Shown: positions 10,694-23,807 of the stretch, in pieces
How positions within the stretch are numbered: the first letter of the stretch is position 1
Layout: each line of letters opens with the position of its first letter
NCBI RefSeq assembly: GCF_026340095.1
Contig: NZ_JAPEPO010000001.1
Coordinates: forward strand, 2,324,501 to 2,388,500
From: Streptomyces sp. NBC_01446
GTDB taxonomy: Bacteria > Actinomycetota > Actinomycetes > Streptomycetales > Streptomycetaceae
Direction of reading: 5' to 3'
Length of the DNA stretch: 64,000 bases
Notes under the pieces: generated by a model
Databases searched by the model: none
The model's input: the letters and a program-made list of their open reading frames with translations, nothing else
What the model was told of the DNA's origin: nothing
Position numbers and translations under genes: made by a program

Positions 10694-10737
10694 GGAGGCT
10701 GCCTTCGTGCGGGGCGCGGGGAGGGGGAGCGCGGGGA

Positions 10738-11460
10738 TCAGTGCTGGTCGGCGAAGCCGTCGCGGAAGACGGGGAGCTTCTCGCCCGCTTCCACGGGCAG
10801 CTGGAAGCGGTTCTGCCGCGGCGGCATCGGACAGTTGTACTGATCGGAGAAGCCGCACGGCGGGACGAACGCGCGGTTGAAGTCGAGCCGCACCCGCCCC
10901 TCTCCCGTGTGCTCGACGAAGAGGAACCGGCCCGCGCCGTAGGTGGCCGTCCCGTTGGTCGGGTCGCCGAAGACGAGCAGCAGCGTGCCGTCGTCGTCGA
11001 AGGCGCTGAGCGTGTAGTCGGTGCCGTCGACGGTGAGGGCGATGTCGCCGGGGACCGCGAGGTCGCGAGTGCCGCCGTTGTCCCGGATGTGCTCGAAGGC
11101 GACGCGGCGGCCGTCCTCGACGGGGGTGTACGTGGCGTCCAGGACCCAGGCCGGGTCGAACGGGAACGCGTCGGTGCGCTCGAAGTTCTGGATCGCGGGG
11201 GACTCGGCGTCCCAGAACCGCAGCGCGTACTCAGGCTCGCCGGTCACCATGTCGGTGCGCTCGACGGTGGTGACGGTCACGCTGTCGCGCTGCCCGGCGC
11301 GGGCCGCCGTGAGGTCGGGGCGCTCGCCCGCGGGCAGCCAGCGGGTCTCGACGAGGGCGAGGTTCCCGGTGGGACCGGTGACGGAGCGGTGCCGCTCGGC
11401 ACGCCACTCCTCCCAGGCTCGGGAGGGGTCACTGGCACGGTCGGGCATGGCGGCACTCAT
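10738..11460 (-). CDS. DUF1684 domain protein
   Basis: 240 residues, spanning essentially one DUF1684 domain. Hallmarks include WRAERHRSVTGPTGNLALVE near the N-terminus, the central beta-rich region, and the C-terminal block FNRAFVPPCGFSDQYNCPMP with two conserved cysteines. No signal peptide or membrane helix is apparent. It lies first in the transcription unit that continues into the peptide importer (44-nt gap) and follows a near-consensus promoter at 11544-11573. The biochemical function is unknown; the linkage with the importer is the only contextual clue. Confidence 0.85.
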   Translation of the reverse strand: MSAAMPDRASDPSRAWEEWRAERHRSVTGPTGNLALVETRWLPAGERPDLTAARAGQRDSVTVTTVERTDMVTGEPEYALRFWDAESPAIQNFERTDAFPFDPAWVLDATYTPVEDGRRVAFEHIRDNGGTRDLAVPGDIALTVDGTDYTLSAFDDDGTLLLVFGDPTNGTATYGAGRFLFVEHTGEGRVRLDFNRAFVPPCGFSDQYNCPMPPRQNRFQLPVEAGEKLPVFRDGFADQH

Positions 11461-11543
11461 TCGCGTAGAAACTCGTCAGCATCCACGCCGGTGTGCACAC
11501 GGAGGTTGTTCACACTGGGTGAAGCTTGAACCAAAGGAGCTTC

Positions 11544-11573
11544 TTTATCTTCCATAAGGTGCGCTAATGTCAA
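11544..11573 (-). promoter_or_regulatory. Putative housekeeping promoter for the DUF1684-peptide importer unit
   Basis: On the minus strand a perfect -35 TTGACA (11568-11573) is followed after 18 nt by GATAAA (11544-11549). It lies about 85-110 nt upstream of the DUF1684 start in an AT-richer 161-nt gap. A full -35 match is uncommon in this GC-rich background. Prediction only. Confidence 0.55.
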
Positions 11574-11621
11574 ATGGCGCCAGAAATGTGAGACAGGTAC
11601 CACAGGGAGCCCGCCGACGCG

Positions 11622-12470
11622 TCAGAACAGGACGCTCATGAAGGCGCCGACTTCCTCGAATCCGACCCGGCGGTACGCGGCCCGCGCCGGGGTGTTGAAG
11701 TCGTTCACGTACAGGCTGACCAGCGGCGCGAAATCCGCGAGCGCATAGCGCAGGACCGCCGCCATGCCCGGGGCGGCGAGGCCGCGGCCGCGGTGTTCGG
11801 GGGCGATCCACACGCCCTGGATCTGGCAGGCGCTCGTCGTCGTGGCACCGATCTCGGCCTTGAAGATCACCTTGCCGCGCTCGTCGAGCCGGGCGAACGA
11901 ACGCCCCGAGCCGACCAGCTCGGCCACCCTCGCCTGGTACAGCAGGCCCCCGTCACCGGCGAGCGGCGAGACGCCGACCTCCTCCGTGAACATCGCCACG
12001 CACGCCGGCATGATCGTCTCCATCTCGTCCTTCCGGACGCGACGGACGTACGGATCCGGGGCGATGTCGTCGGGGAGCCGGTCGGTGACCATGAGGGGCT
12101 GCTGGGCGCGTACGTCCCTGGCGGGGCCCCAGTTCGGTTCGAGCAGGCGCCACAGCTGGGCGGTGGGCTCGGCGGGGCCGACGATGGAGGAGCAGCGGCG
12201 CCCGGCCCTGCGGGCCCGGTCGGCGAACCCGCGCACGGCCCTCGGGGTGGCGCAGATCGGGACCAGGTTCGCGCCCGCGTAGCACAGGGACTCGAGCATC
12301 CCGTCCTCGTACCAGCCCCACATCTCGCCGCCAAGACGCCACGGGTCGAGGCCCGCCACCTGGACGCGGGACGCCACGAAGGCATTGGCAACCGGCTCGC
12401 GGTCCAGCACGGCGAGCGCGGCGTCGAGGTCACTCGGTTCGAGGACCCGGGTGGTGGTCTGAGTCAACAA
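11622..12470 (-). CDS. GNAT-family N-acetyltransferase (two-domain type)
   Basis: About 282 residues. The C-terminal GNAT domain carries IQGVWIAPEHRGRGLAAPGMAAVL (acetyl-CoA site, H-R-G-R-G-L-A pattern) and YVNDFNTPARAAYRRVGFEEVG. The N-terminal half (about residues 1-120) is the DUF4081-type domain often fused to it in actinobacteria. The start is uncertain: I prefer the TTG at 12470, with GGAG 8 nt upstream; TTG at 12467 or an extension to 12518 are alternatives. It follows ispG on the same strand after a 250-nt gap that holds no other gene. The substrate is unknown. Confidence 0.83.
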   Translation of the reverse strand: MLTQTTTRVLEPSDLDAALAVLDREPVANAFVASRVQVAGLDPWRLGGEMWGWYEDGMLESLCYAGANLVPICATPRAVRGFADRARRAGRRCSSIVGPAEPTAQLWRLLEPNWGPARDVRAQQPLMVTDRLPDDIAPDPYVRRVRKDEMETIMPACVAMFTEEVGVSPLAGDGGLLYQARVAELVGSGRSFARLDERGKVIFKAEIGATTTSACQIQGVWIAPEHRGRGLAAPGMAAVLRYALADFAPLVSLYVNDFNTPARAAYRRVGFEEVGAFMSVLF

Positions 12471-12720
12471 CGGGACGGCTCCATCACTCCTTGCGGGCAA
12501 CGACAACCCGTCGAACACCCTGCTAGCGTCGCCGTGCGCTTGCTCGCGAGCATCGGTCAGGGCTTGACCGTCGCGTCGCGGCGAGAAGCCCCTCGGGGCG
12601 GAGTCACACGGTCTGCTGATCTCCGTACTTTAGCCGGAGAGACTGAGCAGCACACCGCGCGCAAAGAACCCGAGCGCCACCTCAGGAGGGGCACCCGGGT
12701 CCCTTGCGCCACGTTGTGCG

Positions 12721-13875
12721 TCAGCTGACGGAGACCTCGGGCTCACCGCTCATGACGCCGTCCCGTTCCATCTGCTCGGCGATCTTCAGCGCCTCTTCGA
12801 TGAGGGTCTCGACGATCTTCGACTCGGGGACGGTCTTGATGACCTCGCCCTTCACGAAGATCTGGCCCTTGCCGTTGCCGGAGGCGACGCCGAGGTCGGC
12901 CTCGCGGGCCTCGCCCGGTCCGTTCACGACGCAGCCCATGACGGCGACGCGCAGCGGAACCTCCATGCCGTCGAGGCCCGCGGTGACCTCTTCGGCGAGC
13001 TTGTAGACGTCGACCTGGGCGCGTCCGCAGGACGGACAGGAGACGATCTCCAGGCGGCGCGGCTTGAGGTTGAGCGACTCCAGGATCTGGTTGCCCACCT
13101 TGATCTCCTCGACCGGCGGGGCCGACAGGGAGACGCGGATGGTGTCTCCGATGCCCTCGGAGAGCAGCGCGCCGAACGCGACGGCGGACTTGATGGTGCC
13201 CTGGAAGGCCGGGCCCGCCTCGGTGACGCCGAGGTGCAGCGGGTAGTCACAGGCTGCGGCGAGCTGGCGGTAGGCGTTCACCATCACGACCGGGTCGTTG
13301 TGCTTGACCGAGATCTTGATGTCGCGGAAGCCGTGCTCCTCGAAGAGGGACGCCTCCCACAGGGCGGACTCGACGAGCGCCTCGGGGGTGGCCTTGCCGT
13401 ACTTCTTCAGGAGCCGGGCGTCGAGCGAGCCCGCGTTCACGCCGATGCGGATCGGGGTGCCGTGGTCCTTGGCCGCCTGCGCGATCTCCTTGACCTTGTC
13501 GTCGAACTGCTTGATGTTGCCCGGGTTCACCCGGACCGCGGCGCAGCCCGCCTCGATGGCGGCGAAGACGTACTTCGGCTGGAAGTGGATGTCCGCGATC
13601 ACGGGGATCTGCGACTTCTTCGCGATGACGGACAGCGCGTCGGCGTCGTCCTGTGTGGGGCAGGCCACACGGACGATCTGGCAGCCGGACGCGGTGAGCT
13701 CGGCGATCTGCTGGAGCGTGGCGCCGATGTCGGATGTACGGGTCGTCGTCATGGACTGCACCGACACCGGTGCGTCTCCGCCGACCGCCACGGTGCCGAC
13801 CTGGATCTGCCGGCTCCTGCGGCGCTCGGCGAGCTTGGTCGGAACGGACGGCATGCCGAGAGAAATCGCAGTCAT
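12721..13875 (-). CDS. ispG: 4-hydroxy-3-methylbut-2-en-1-yl diphosphate synthase IspG (GcpE)
   Basis: Penultimate step of the MEP isoprenoid pathway: reduces MEcPP to HMBPP with a [4Fe-4S] cluster. The 384-residue protein has the TIM-barrel N-terminal domain ([25 protein letters not shown]) and the C-terminal cluster domain with VSCPSCGR and [10 protein letters not shown] supplying the cysteines. The ATG at 13875 fits the family start. It sits downstream of the M50 protease and dxr in the order dxr-rip-ispG, the standard actinobacterial arrangement. A strong hairpin lies between rip and ispG, so ispG probably also has its own promoter in the 189-nt gap. Confidence 0.97.
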   Translation of the reverse strand: MTAISLGMPSVPTKLAERRRSRQIQVGTVAVGGDAPVSVQSMTTTRTSDIGATLQQIAELTASGCQIVRVACPTQDDADALSVIAKKSQIPVIADIHFQPKYVFAAIEAGCAAVRVNPGNIKQFDDKVKEIAQAAKDHGTPIRIGVNAGSLDARLLKKYGKATPEALVESALWEASLFEEHGFRDIKISVKHNDPVVMVNAYRQLAAACDYPLHLGVTEAGPAFQGTIKSAVAFGALLSEGIGDTIRVSLSAPPVEEIKVGNQILESLNLKPRRLEIVSCPSCGRAQVDVYKLAEEVTAGLDGMEVPLRVAVMGCVVNGPGEAREADLGVASGNGKGQIFVKGEVIKTVPESKIVETLIEEALKIAEQMERDGVMSGEPEVSVS

Positions 13876-14018
13876 CTGCTGTGCAACCCCAAGGTGTGGA
13901 ATCGAGACCCGAGAAGAAGACACGGATCGGGGTCCCGTGGTGAGCGGGCTCCAGGCTTCGAGATTACGGCACCGGCCTGGCAGCGAGCACATCACGTCCG
14001 GAAGTCCACCCAAAGGTA

Positions 14019-14049
14019 GGTGGCCGGGCACAGAGCATGCCCGGCCACC
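14019..14049 (-). terminator. Hairpin terminator downstream of the M50 protease gene
   Basis: A perfect 12-bp GC-rich stem (14019-14030 with 14038-14049) with a 7-nt loop starts 16 nt after the stop codon of the protease gene and precedes ispG. It may separate or attenuate transcription between the two. Confidence 0.7.
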
Positions 14050-14064
14050 ATGAACAGTCGGTAA

Positions 14065-15369
14065 CTACGTGATTTTGACCGGGTTGACGACGTCCGCGAT
14101 CAGTACCAGGACGGTGAAGCAGACGAAGACTCCGGCCACGACGTAGGCGACGGGCATCAGCTTCGCCACATCGAACGGGCCGGGGTCGGGCCGCTTGAAG
14201 ACCTTCGCCAGGTTCCGTCGCAGGGACTCCCACAGGGCGCCGGCGATGTGCCCGCCGTCCAGGGGGAGCAGCGGCAGCATGTTGAAGAGGAACAGCGACA
14301 GGTTGAAGCCCGCGACGAGCATCAGGGCCATGCCGAGCTGCTGGGTCGCCGGGATGTCCAGGTTGAAGATCTCCCCGCCGACGCGGGCGGCGCCGACCAC
14401 GCCCATCGGCGAGTCCGGCTCACGCGGGCCGTCGCCGAAGGCCGCGTCCCACAGGGCCGGGATCTTGCCGGGCAGGGCGGCGAGCGAGTTGACGGCGTCG
14501 CCGACCCGGTCGCCCATCCACGTCACGGAGTCGCCGAAGTTCTGGCGCACGACACCGGTCGAGGCGCTGAAGCCGAGGAATCCGGCGTTGATGTACTCGT
14601 CCTGGACGATCTGGCCGCTGCTGTCCTTCTTCGCCACCTGGTTGGTGGCGATCTTGGCGTGCAGGACCTTCTCCTGGCCGTCGCGCTGGACGACGATGTC
14701 GACGGTCCTGCCGGGGTTGGCGCGGATCTCGTCGGACAGGGTGTTCCACTGGTCGGTCTTCACACCGTTGAACGAGACGATCTTGTCCTTGGCCCGCAGT
14801 CCGGCCGCGGCGGCCGGGGACGCGGGGTCGGACTTCTTGCATGTGTCGCGGTTCTCGCTCTGCTTGACCACGCACTGCTGGACCGAGCTGACCGTGGTGG
14901 TCTGCTGCGTGATGCCGAAGCCCATCAGGACGGTGAAGAAGAGGCCGACCGCGAGGATCAGGTTCATGAAGGGGCCCGCGAACATCACGATGACTCTCTT
15001 CCACGGCTTGCGCGTGTAGAAGAGCCGCGTCTCGTCGCCCGGCTGGAGCTCCTCGAAGGCCGCCGCCCGCGCGTCCTCGACCATGCCGCGGAACGGCGAG
15101 GTGGAGCGGGCCTGGATCTTCCCGTCCGGGCCGGGCGGGAACATGCCGATCATGCGGATGTAGCCGCCCAGCGGGATCGCCTTGACGCCGTACTCCGTGT
15201 CGCCCTTCTTGCGCGACCAGATGGTCGGGCCGAAGCCGACCATGTACTGCGGCACGCGGATCTTGAAGAGCTTCGCGGTCGACAGATGCCCCAGCTCGTG
15301 CCAGGCGATCGAGACGAGGAGTCCGATCGCGAAGACGACTATGCCGAGGATCATCATCAGGGTCGTCAT
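14065..15369 (-). CDS. Site-2 protease family zinc metalloprotease (RseP/Rip1-like, M50)
   Basis: Intramembrane protease of 434 residues. The zinc motif HELGH (residues 24-28) lies in the first transmembrane helix. A PDZ domain follows at about residues 160-280 ([19 protein letters not shown]). The third metal ligand lies in LPLDGGH near residue 375, followed by a final helix. Relatives cleave anti-sigma factors or other membrane substrates. The ATG overlaps the dxr stop (ATGA at 15366-15369), so it is translationally coupled to isoprenoid synthesis, an arrangement common in bacteria. The substrate is unknown here. Confidence 0.94.
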   Translation of the reverse strand: MTTLMMILGIVVFAIGLLVSIAWHELGHLSTAKLFKIRVPQYMVGFGPTIWSRKKGDTEYGVKAIPLGGYIRMIGMFPPGPDGKIQARSTSPFRGMVEDARAAAFEELQPGDETRLFYTRKPWKRVIVMFAGPFMNLILAVGLFFTVLMGFGITQQTTTVSSVQQCVVKQSENRDTCKKSDPASPAAAAGLRAKDKIVSFNGVKTDQWNTLSDEIRANPGRTVDIVVQRDGQEKVLHAKIATNQVAKKDSSGQIVQDEYINAGFLGFSASTGVVRQNFGDSVTWMGDRVGDAVNSLAALPGKIPALWDAAFGDGPREPDSPMGVVGAARVGGEIFNLDIPATQQLGMALMLVAGFNLSLFLFNMLPLLPLDGGHIAGALWESLRRNLAKVFKRPDPGPFDVAKLMPVAYVVAGVFVCFTVLVLIADVVNPVKIT

Positions 15370-16649
15370 GCACGAGCCTCCGCGGTCGATGTCGCCTGTG
15401 CCGTCAGTTCGCGGGCCCGGGCGCGTGCCCAGGTCTCCGCTTCGAGGACGTCCGCGACGGTCAGGGAAGTTCCCGACGTCGTGGTCGAAGGTACGCCGTG
15501 TTCCTCGACGACCTTCGTGACGGTGTCCATGATGCCGTTGAACGGCAGCGCGCCGTTCAGGAACGCGTCCACGCACTCCTCGTTTGCGGCATTGAACACT
15601 GCCGGGGCCGTGCCCGCGAGCTCGCCGACGTGCCGGGCGAGCCCGACCGAGGGGAAGGCCTCGGTGTCGAGAGGGAAGAACTCCCAGCTCGACGCCTTCG
15701 TCCAGTCGAACGCGGGCGCCGCGTCGGGGATCCGCTCGGGCCAGCCGAGGCCGATGGCGATGGGTCCGCGCATGTCGGGCGGCGTGGCCTGGGCGAGGGT
15801 GGAGCCGTCCGTGAACTCGACCATGGAATGCACGTACGACTGCGGGTGCACGACCACCTCGATCCGCTCGAACGGGATGTCGTAGAGGAGGTGCGCCTCG
15901 ATCACCTCCAGGCCCTTGTTGACGAGAGTCGCCGAGTTGACGGTGATGACCGGGCCCATCGCCCAGGTCGGGTGCGCGAGCGCGTCCTCGGGCGTGACGT
16001 GTGCGAGGTCCGCCTTGGTCCGTCCCCGGAAGGGGCCGCCGGACGCGGTGACGACGAGCTTGCGGACGTCCGAGCGCTTGCCGGCCGCGAGGCCCTGGAA
16101 GAGCGCGGCGTGCTCGGAGTCGACCGGGATGATCTGGCCCGGCTTCGCGAGCGCCTTGACCAGGGGGCCGCCGACGATGAGCGACTCCTTGTTGGCGAGG
16201 GCGAGGGTGCGTCCGGCCTCCAGGGCGGCGAGTGTCGGGGCGAGGCCGATGGATCCGGTGATGCCGTTGAGCACCGTGTGGCAGGGAGAGGCGGCGACCT
16301 GGGTGGCCGCGTCGGGGCCCGCCAGGATCTCGGGGAGCGGCTCGCCGTCGGCGTACTGCGCCCTCAGGGCCTCGCGCAGGGCGGGCACGACGTCCTCGCG
16401 GGCGACCGCGACGGTCCGTACACGCAGTTGCCTGGCCTGTTCGGCGAGCAGGCCGACCCGGCCGCCCGCGGCGGACAGCGCCGTGACCGTGAACCGGTCG
16501 GGGTTGCGCAGCACCAGGTCGATGGCCTGGGTGCCGATCGAGCCCGTGGAGCCGAGGATGACGACGTCCCGCGGGCCGTCCGAGCCGGCGGGGTCGAAGA
16601 CGAGGTGCGGGTCCGCGAGGGGGGATGCGCTGTCGCTCATACCCCCCAT
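15366..16649 (-). CDS. dxr: 1-deoxy-D-xylulose 5-phosphate reductoisomerase
   Basis: Second step of the MEP pathway: NADPH-dependent conversion of DXP to MEP. The 427-residue protein shows the nucleotide-binding GSTGSIGTQ loop near the N-terminus, [11 protein letters not shown], and the metal/substrate site [12 protein letters not shown] followed by TASGGPFRG. Two starts compete: ATG at 16649 (GGAGG 10 nt upstream) and ATG at 16640, which lies 7 nt after a CACAAT -10-like hexamer and could be leaderless. It follows the secA homologue by 49 nt on the same strand and overlaps the protease gene by 4 nt. Confidence 0.96.
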   Translation of the reverse strand: MGGMSDSASPLADPHLVFDPAGSDGPRDVVILGSTGSIGTQAIDLVLRNPDRFTVTALSAAGGRVGLLAEQARQLRVRTVAVAREDVVPALREALRAQYADGEPLPEILAGPDAATQVAASPCHTVLNGITGSIGLAPTLAALEAGRTLALANKESLIVGGPLVKALAKPGQIIPVDSEHAALFQGLAAGKRSDVRKLVVTASGGPFRGRTKADLAHVTPEDALAHPTWAMGPVITVNSATLVNKGLEVIEAHLLYDIPFERIEVVVHPQSYVHSMVEFTDGSTLAQATPPDMRGPIAIGLGWPERIPDAAPAFDWTKASSWEFFPLDTEAFPSVGLARHVGELAGTAPAVFNAANEECVDAFLNGALPFNGIMDTVTKVVEEHGVPSTTTSGTSLTVADVLEAETWARARARELTAQATSTAEARA

Positions 16650-16698
16650 TGTGGCGTGGCCTCCGGTCCTCCTGGACAGCGCGTCCCCCGGCGGTTCG

Positions 16699-19467
<2,769 letters not shown>

Positions 19468-19531
19468 AGGAACTCCTCCCCTGTACCCAATGTCCGCCTC
19501 GTCGCCCTTTGAGGCAAGGAGGCGGGACCGT

Positions 19532-19924
19532 TCACCGCCCGGTCATGGACCGGACGTAGTGACTGAGGTTGGCGCCCAGGACACCGCGCACGTACAGGAT
19601 CGCGCCGGCCATCCCGATGGGGAGGGAGAGCGCGAGGACGGCGAAGATCATCGGCCAGGGTTCGAGGACACAGACGTTGGAGATGCTGCCGTCGTAGCCG
19701 CTGCGGATCTCCTCGAAGAGGAGCGGATCGTCGCAGCCGGCGCCGTGTTCACCGCCGGACGCGAGGAGGAAGCCCGGCGGCAGCAGGAGCCGGGCCAGGA
19801 CGTACAGCCACAGGAGCGCGGCGACGACGAGGAGCCAGAAGCCGCGGGTGCGCGTCTTCAGCGCGTTGTCGAGGAACCGTCGTTCCAGGTCGTTGCGGTA
19901 CGTGCGCTCGTCACGCATTGCCAT
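19532..19924 (-). CDS. Small membrane protein, unknown function
   Basis: 130 residues with two predicted transmembrane helices, at about 26-52 ([20 protein letters not shown]) and about 90-114 ([21 protein letters not shown]). Between them is a short loop with two cysteines ([10 protein letters not shown] and SNVCVLEPW) that could form a disulfide if the loop faces outward. The N-terminus is charged ([20 protein letters not shown]). The gene lies 64 nt upstream of the SecA-like gene on the same strand and 60 nt downstream of the acyl-CoA dehydrogenase, so cotranscription with either is possible. No family is recognised. Confidence 0.7.
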   Translation of the reverse strand: MAMRDERTYRNDLERRFLDNALKTRTRGFWLLVVAALLWLYVLARLLLPPGFLLASGGEHGAGCDDPLLFEEIRSGYDGSISNVCVLEPWPMIFAVLALSLPIGMAGAILYVRGVLGANLSHYVRSMTGR

Positions 19925-19984
19925 CTCCCCCGGGGCCTGTGGGCCTTGCGGTGAGCAAGATACCCGCGGGCCCCGGGGCGCGGT

Positions 19985-21925
19985 TCAGCGGATGGGGCGG
20001 TGGACGTTCTCCCGCTTCGAGGGGCCGGGGGTCGCGTCCGCGATCCACGCGCCGTCGCCGCTAGGGTCGACGATGCCCTCCTCCAGCCAGGTGTAGGACC
20101 CGCCGAGGACGCCCTTGGTGACCTTGCGGTCCAGTTCGTCGGTGTTGTGCCACAGGCGCCCGAAGAGTTCGTCGACGCGGACGCGGGACTGGCTGCAGAA
20201 CACGTCGGCGAGCTGGTAGGCCTCGCGGCCGTGTTCGCCGGTGGCGCGCAGGTGCTCGGCCCGCACGCAGGCCGCGCTCATCGCGAAGAGTTCGGCGCCG
20301 ATGTCGACGATCCGGCCGAGGAAGCCCTGCTTGGTCTCCATCTTTCCCTGCCAGCGGGACATGGCGTAGAAGGTGGAGCGGGCCAGCTTGCGCGCCGAGC
20401 GCTCCACGTAGCGCAGATGGCCGGAGAGGTCGACGTGGCCGTCGGGGTTGAACTCGCCGTAGGAGTTGGGGAGTTGGCCGGGACCCGCGACGAGCTTCGG
20501 CAGCCAGCGTGCGTAGAAGCCGCCCGCCTTCGCGCCCGCCTTCGCCTTGTCGGACAGGGACTTCTCGGGGTCGATCAGGTCACCTGCGACCGACAGGTGC
20601 GCGTCCACGGCCTCGCGGGCGATGAGGAGGTGCATGATCTCCGTCGAGCCCTCGAAGATGCGGTTGATCCGCAGGTCGCGCAGGAGCTGCTCGGCGGGGA
20701 CGGCGCGTTCGCCGCGCGCGGCGAGGGACTCGGCGGTCTCGAAGCCGCGGCCGCCGCGGATCTGGACCAGCTCGTCGGCCATCAGACAGCCCATCTCTGA
20801 GCCGTAGAGCTTGGCGAGGGCGGCCTCGATGCGGATGTCGTTGCGGTTTTCGTCGGCCATCTGCGAGGACAGGTCGACGACGGCTTCGAGCGCGAAGGTC
20901 GTGGCGGCGATGAACGAGATCTTCTGGCCGACCGCCTCGTGGAACGCGACCGGCTTGCCCCACTGCTCACGGGCGGCCGACCACTCGCGGGCGATCTTCA
21001 GGCACCACTTGCCCGCGCCCACGCACATCGCGGGCAGCGAGAGGCGGCCCGTGTTGAGGGTGGTGAGGGCGATCTTGAGGCCGGCACCCTCGGGGCCGAT
21101 GCGGTTCGCGGCCGGGACCCTGACCCGGTGGAAGCGGGTCACGCCGTTCTCGAGGCCGCGCAGACCCATGAAGGCATTGCGGTTCTCGACCGTGATCCCT
21201 TCGGAGTCGGCCTCGACGACGAAGGCCGTGATGCCGCCCTTGCGCCCTTCCGCCTTCGGCACCCGCGCCATGACGACGAGCAGGTCGGCGACGACGCCGT
21301 TCGTCGTCCACAGCTTCACTCCGTCGAGGACGTACGAGTCCCCGTCGGGCACCGCGGTCGTCGCGAGGCGCGCCGGGTCCGAGCCGACGTCGGGCTCGGT
21401 CAGCAGGAACGCGGTGATGTCGGTGCGGGCGCAGCGCGGCAGGAAGGTGTCCTTCTGCTCCTGCGTCCCGAAGATCTTCAGCGGCTGCGGCACACCGATG
21501 GACTGGTGGGCCGACAGGAGGGCGCCGATCGCGGGGTTCACGGAGCCGACCAGGGCGAGGGCCCTGTTGTAGTAGACCTGCGTGAGGCCGAGGCCGCCGT
21601 ACTTGATGTCGATCTTCATGCCGAGGGCGCCGAGCTCCTTGAGCCCGTTGATCACCTCGTCGGGGATCCGCGCCTCGCGCTCGATACGGGCCGAGTCGAT
21701 GCGTGTCTCGCAGAAGTCGCGCAGCTTGGCGAGGAACTCCTCGCCGCGCCGGACGTCCTCGCCCGCCGGCTGTGGATGGGGATGGATCAGGTCCAGCCTG
21801 AAACGCCCGAGGAAGAGCTCCTTGGCGAAGCTCGGCTTGCGCCAGCCCTGTTCGCGCGCGGCCTCGGCGACCTGCCGGGCCTCACGTTCCGTCACGGAGG
21901 GCTGCTGGGAAGTTGGGGCCGCCAT
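19985..21925 (-). CDS. Acyl-CoA dehydrogenase with C-terminal extension (long-chain type)
   Basis: 646 residues, longer than the about 380 of short-chain enzymes and similar to VLCAD/ACAD9-type proteins with an extra C-terminal domain (about residues 440-646). FAD- and substrate-binding segments are clear: AFLLTEPDVGSDPARLATTA, LWTTNGVVADLLVVMAR, QIRGGRGFE, and IFEGSTEIMHLLIAREA, where the Glu of FEGS occupies the catalytic-base position. It should carry out the first, alpha-beta oxidation step on long acyl-CoAs, passing electrons to ETF. The start is the ATG at 21925. It heads a same-strand run that leads into the small membrane protein and SecA-like genes. Confidence 0.92.
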   Translation of the reverse strand: MAAPTSQQPSVTEREARQVAEAAREQGWRKPSFAKELFLGRFRLDLIHPHPQPAGEDVRRGEEFLAKLRDFCETRIDSARIEREARIPDEVINGLKELGALGMKIDIKYGGLGLTQVYYNRALALVGSVNPAIGALLSAHQSIGVPQPLKIFGTQEQKDTFLPRCARTDITAFLLTEPDVGSDPARLATTAVPDGDSYVLDGVKLWTTNGVVADLLVVMARVPKAEGRKGGITAFVVEADSEGITVENRNAFMGLRGLENGVTRFHRVRVPAANRIGPEGAGLKIALTTLNTGRLSLPAMCVGAGKWCLKIAREWSAAREQWGKPVAFHEAVGQKISFIAATTFALEAVVDLSSQMADENRNDIRIEAALAKLYGSEMGCLMADELVQIRGGRGFETAESLAARGERAVPAEQLLRDLRINRIFEGSTEIMHLLIAREAVDAHLSVAGDLIDPEKSLSDKAKAGAKAGGFYARWLPKLVAGPGQLPNSYGEFNPDGHVDLSGHLRYVERSARKLARSTFYAMSRWQGKMETKQGFLGRIVDIGAELFAMSAACVRAEHLRATGEHGREAYQLADVFCSQSRVRVDELFGRLWHNTDELDRKVTKGVLGGSYTWLEEGIVDPSGDGAWIADATPGPSKRENVHRPIR

Positions 21926-22107
21926 GTGGGCTCACCTCGCCGCGAGTAGGGGCCGTTCGGCATCGACTACCGACGGGTGCTACTCGGTCGTATGTACCCG
22001 AAAACCGGCAACCCGACCACCCCTCGCGCACCGATCGGGTCATCGGAAGTGGCATCCGGGGGACATGGGTCCGACGGGCCTTTCGTCAAACGAAGGCCCG
22101 GGAACGC

Positions 22108-22177
22108 GGACGGCCGGAGCCCCCGCACAGTGGGCTCCGGCCGTCCATGGCCGGCGTACGGATCAGGCGTACGCCGG
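22108..22177 (-). terminator. Tandem hairpins terminating the aldehyde dehydrogenase gene
   Basis: Two perfect stem-loops follow the ALDH stop. The first (nearer the gene) has a 10-bp stem, 22151-22160 with 22168-22177, and a 7-nt loop. The second has a 15-bp stem, 22108-22122 with 22132-22146, and a 9-nt loop. Together they should insulate the acyl-CoA dehydrogenase gene downstream. Confidence 0.8.
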
Positions 22178-22191
22178 GGTCTTGCCGGGTC

Positions 22192-23637
22192 CTACAGGGC
22201 GAGGCCCGTCAGGACGAGCACACGCTCGTACGTGTAGTCGTCCATCGCGTAGCGCACGCCCTCGCGGCCCACGCCGGACTGCTTGGCGCCGCCGTACGGC
22301 ATCTGGTCCGCGCGGTAGGACGGGACGTCGCCGATGACCACACCGCCGACCTCGAGGGCGCGGTGGGCGCGGAACGCGGTCTGCAGGTCGTGCGTGAATA
22401 CGCCCGCCTGGAGGCCGTACTTGGAGTCGTTGACCGCGGCGAAGGCCTCGGCCTCGCCGTCGACCTTCTTGACCGTGAGGACCGGTCCGAAGACCTCCTC
22501 GCAGGAGATCGTCACGTCGGCCGGCACGTCGGCGAGGACGGTCGGGGCGTACGTGGCGCCCTCGCGCTTGCCGCCCGCGAGTAGCGAGGCGCCCGCGGAG
22601 ACGGCCTCGTCGACCCAGGACTCCACACGCTTGGCGGCGTCCTCGCTGACCAGCGGGCCGACGTCGGTGGCGTCGTCCGCGGGGTCACCGGTGACCTGCG
22701 CCTCGACGGCCGCGACGATCTTCGGCAGGAGCCGCTCGTACACGGAGGCGTCGGCGATGACGCGCTGCACGGAGATGCAGGACTGGCCGCCCTGGTAGTT
22801 GGAGAAGGTGGCGATGCGGGTCGCCGCCCAGTCCAGGTCCTCTTCGGAGGCCCAGTCGCCGAGGACGACGGCCGCGCCGTTGCCGCCGAGCTCCAGCGTG
22901 CAGTGCTTGCGCGGCACGCTGTCCATGATCGCGTAGCCGACCGGGCCCGAGCCGGTGAAGGAGATGACCGGCAGGCGCTCGTCCTGGACCAGGGCGGGCA
23001 TGCGGTCGTTCGGGACCGTGAGGACGGACCAGGAGCCGGCCGGGAGGTCCGTCTCGGCGAGCAGCTCGCCGAGGATCAGCGAGGAGATCGGCGTGGCCGG
23101 GGCCGGCTTGAGGATGATCGGGGCGCCGACGGCGATGGCCGGGGCGACCTTGTGGGCGCTGAGGTTCAGCGGGAAGTTGAACGGGGCGATGCCGAGGACC
23201 ACGCCGTGCGGAATGCGACGGGTCAGGGCGAGCCGGCCGGTGCCGCCCGCGTCGGTGTCGAGGCGCTGGGCCTCGCCGCCGTTGAAGCGGCGGGCCTCTT
23301 CGGCGGCGAAGCGGAAGACGGAGACGGCACGGCCGACCTCACCGCGCGCCCACTTGATGGGCTTGCCGTTCTCGGCGGAGATCAGCTGGGCGATCTCCTC
23401 GGTGCGCTCGGTCAGCCGGTCGGCCACGTGGTTGAGGGCCTTGGCCCGTACGTGGGCGGGGGTGGCGGCGAACTCGTCGCGGACGGCGTACGCGGTGGCG
23501 ACGGCTTCCTCGACCTGCGCGTCAGTGGGCACGCTGACCTTGCCGACCAGCCGACCGTCGTAGGAGTTGGTGACGTCGAAGGTGGCGTCACCGGTGGCCT
23601 CGCGGCCCGCGAGCCAGAAGGCGTGAGTGGCGGTCAT
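22192..23637 (-). CDS. NAD(P)-dependent aldehyde dehydrogenase (succinate-semialdehyde-type candidate)
   Basis: 481 residues from ATG at 23637. Catalytic residues: general-base Glu in CTLELGGNGA and nucleophile Cys in YQGGQSCISVQR. The cofactor region has FTGSGPVGYAI. A VFGPVLTVKKV block and the YGGAKQSGVGREG C-terminus also fit. It is one of three aldehyde dehydrogenases in this 24-kb stretch and groups less closely with the two GQDCTAAT-type enzymes. It lies directly downstream of a PucR-type regulator and near gabT, so oxidation of succinate semialdehyde or a related aldehyde from amine breakdown is plausible. The exact substrate is inference. Confidence 0.88.
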   Translation of the reverse strand: MTATHAFWLAGREATGDATFDVTNSYDGRLVGKVSVPTDAQVEEAVATAYAVRDEFAATPAHVRAKALNHVADRLTERTEEIAQLISAENGKPIKWARGEVGRAVSVFRFAAEEARRFNGGEAQRLDTDAGGTGRLALTRRIPHGVVLGIAPFNFPLNLSAHKVAPAIAVGAPIILKPAPATPISSLILGELLAETDLPAGSWSVLTVPNDRMPALVQDERLPVISFTGSGPVGYAIMDSVPRKHCTLELGGNGAAVVLGDWASEEDLDWAATRIATFSNYQGGQSCISVQRVIADASVYERLLPKIVAAVEAQVTGDPADDATDVGPLVSEDAAKRVESWVDEAVSAGASLLAGGKREGATYAPTVLADVPADVTISCEEVFGPVLTVKKVDGEAEAFAAVNDSKYGLQAGVFTHDLQTAFRAHRALEVGGVVIGDVPSYRADQMPYGGAKQSGVGREGVRYAMDDYTYERVLVLTGLAL

Positions 23638-23807
23638 AGTCGGTCCCGGCCCTTCCGCAGTGGGTGTGTACTGGGGTCTTTCCGGACCAACGGTAGGCGG
23701 GCCCGGCCGGAGCCGTGTTTGTCCGACGTGTCGGAGTCCGCGAGTTCGGCGCGCCTCTTTGGCAGAGGCGGGTGCGGGTTCCGTCCTGAAGGGCGGGCCG
23801 GGTGGGT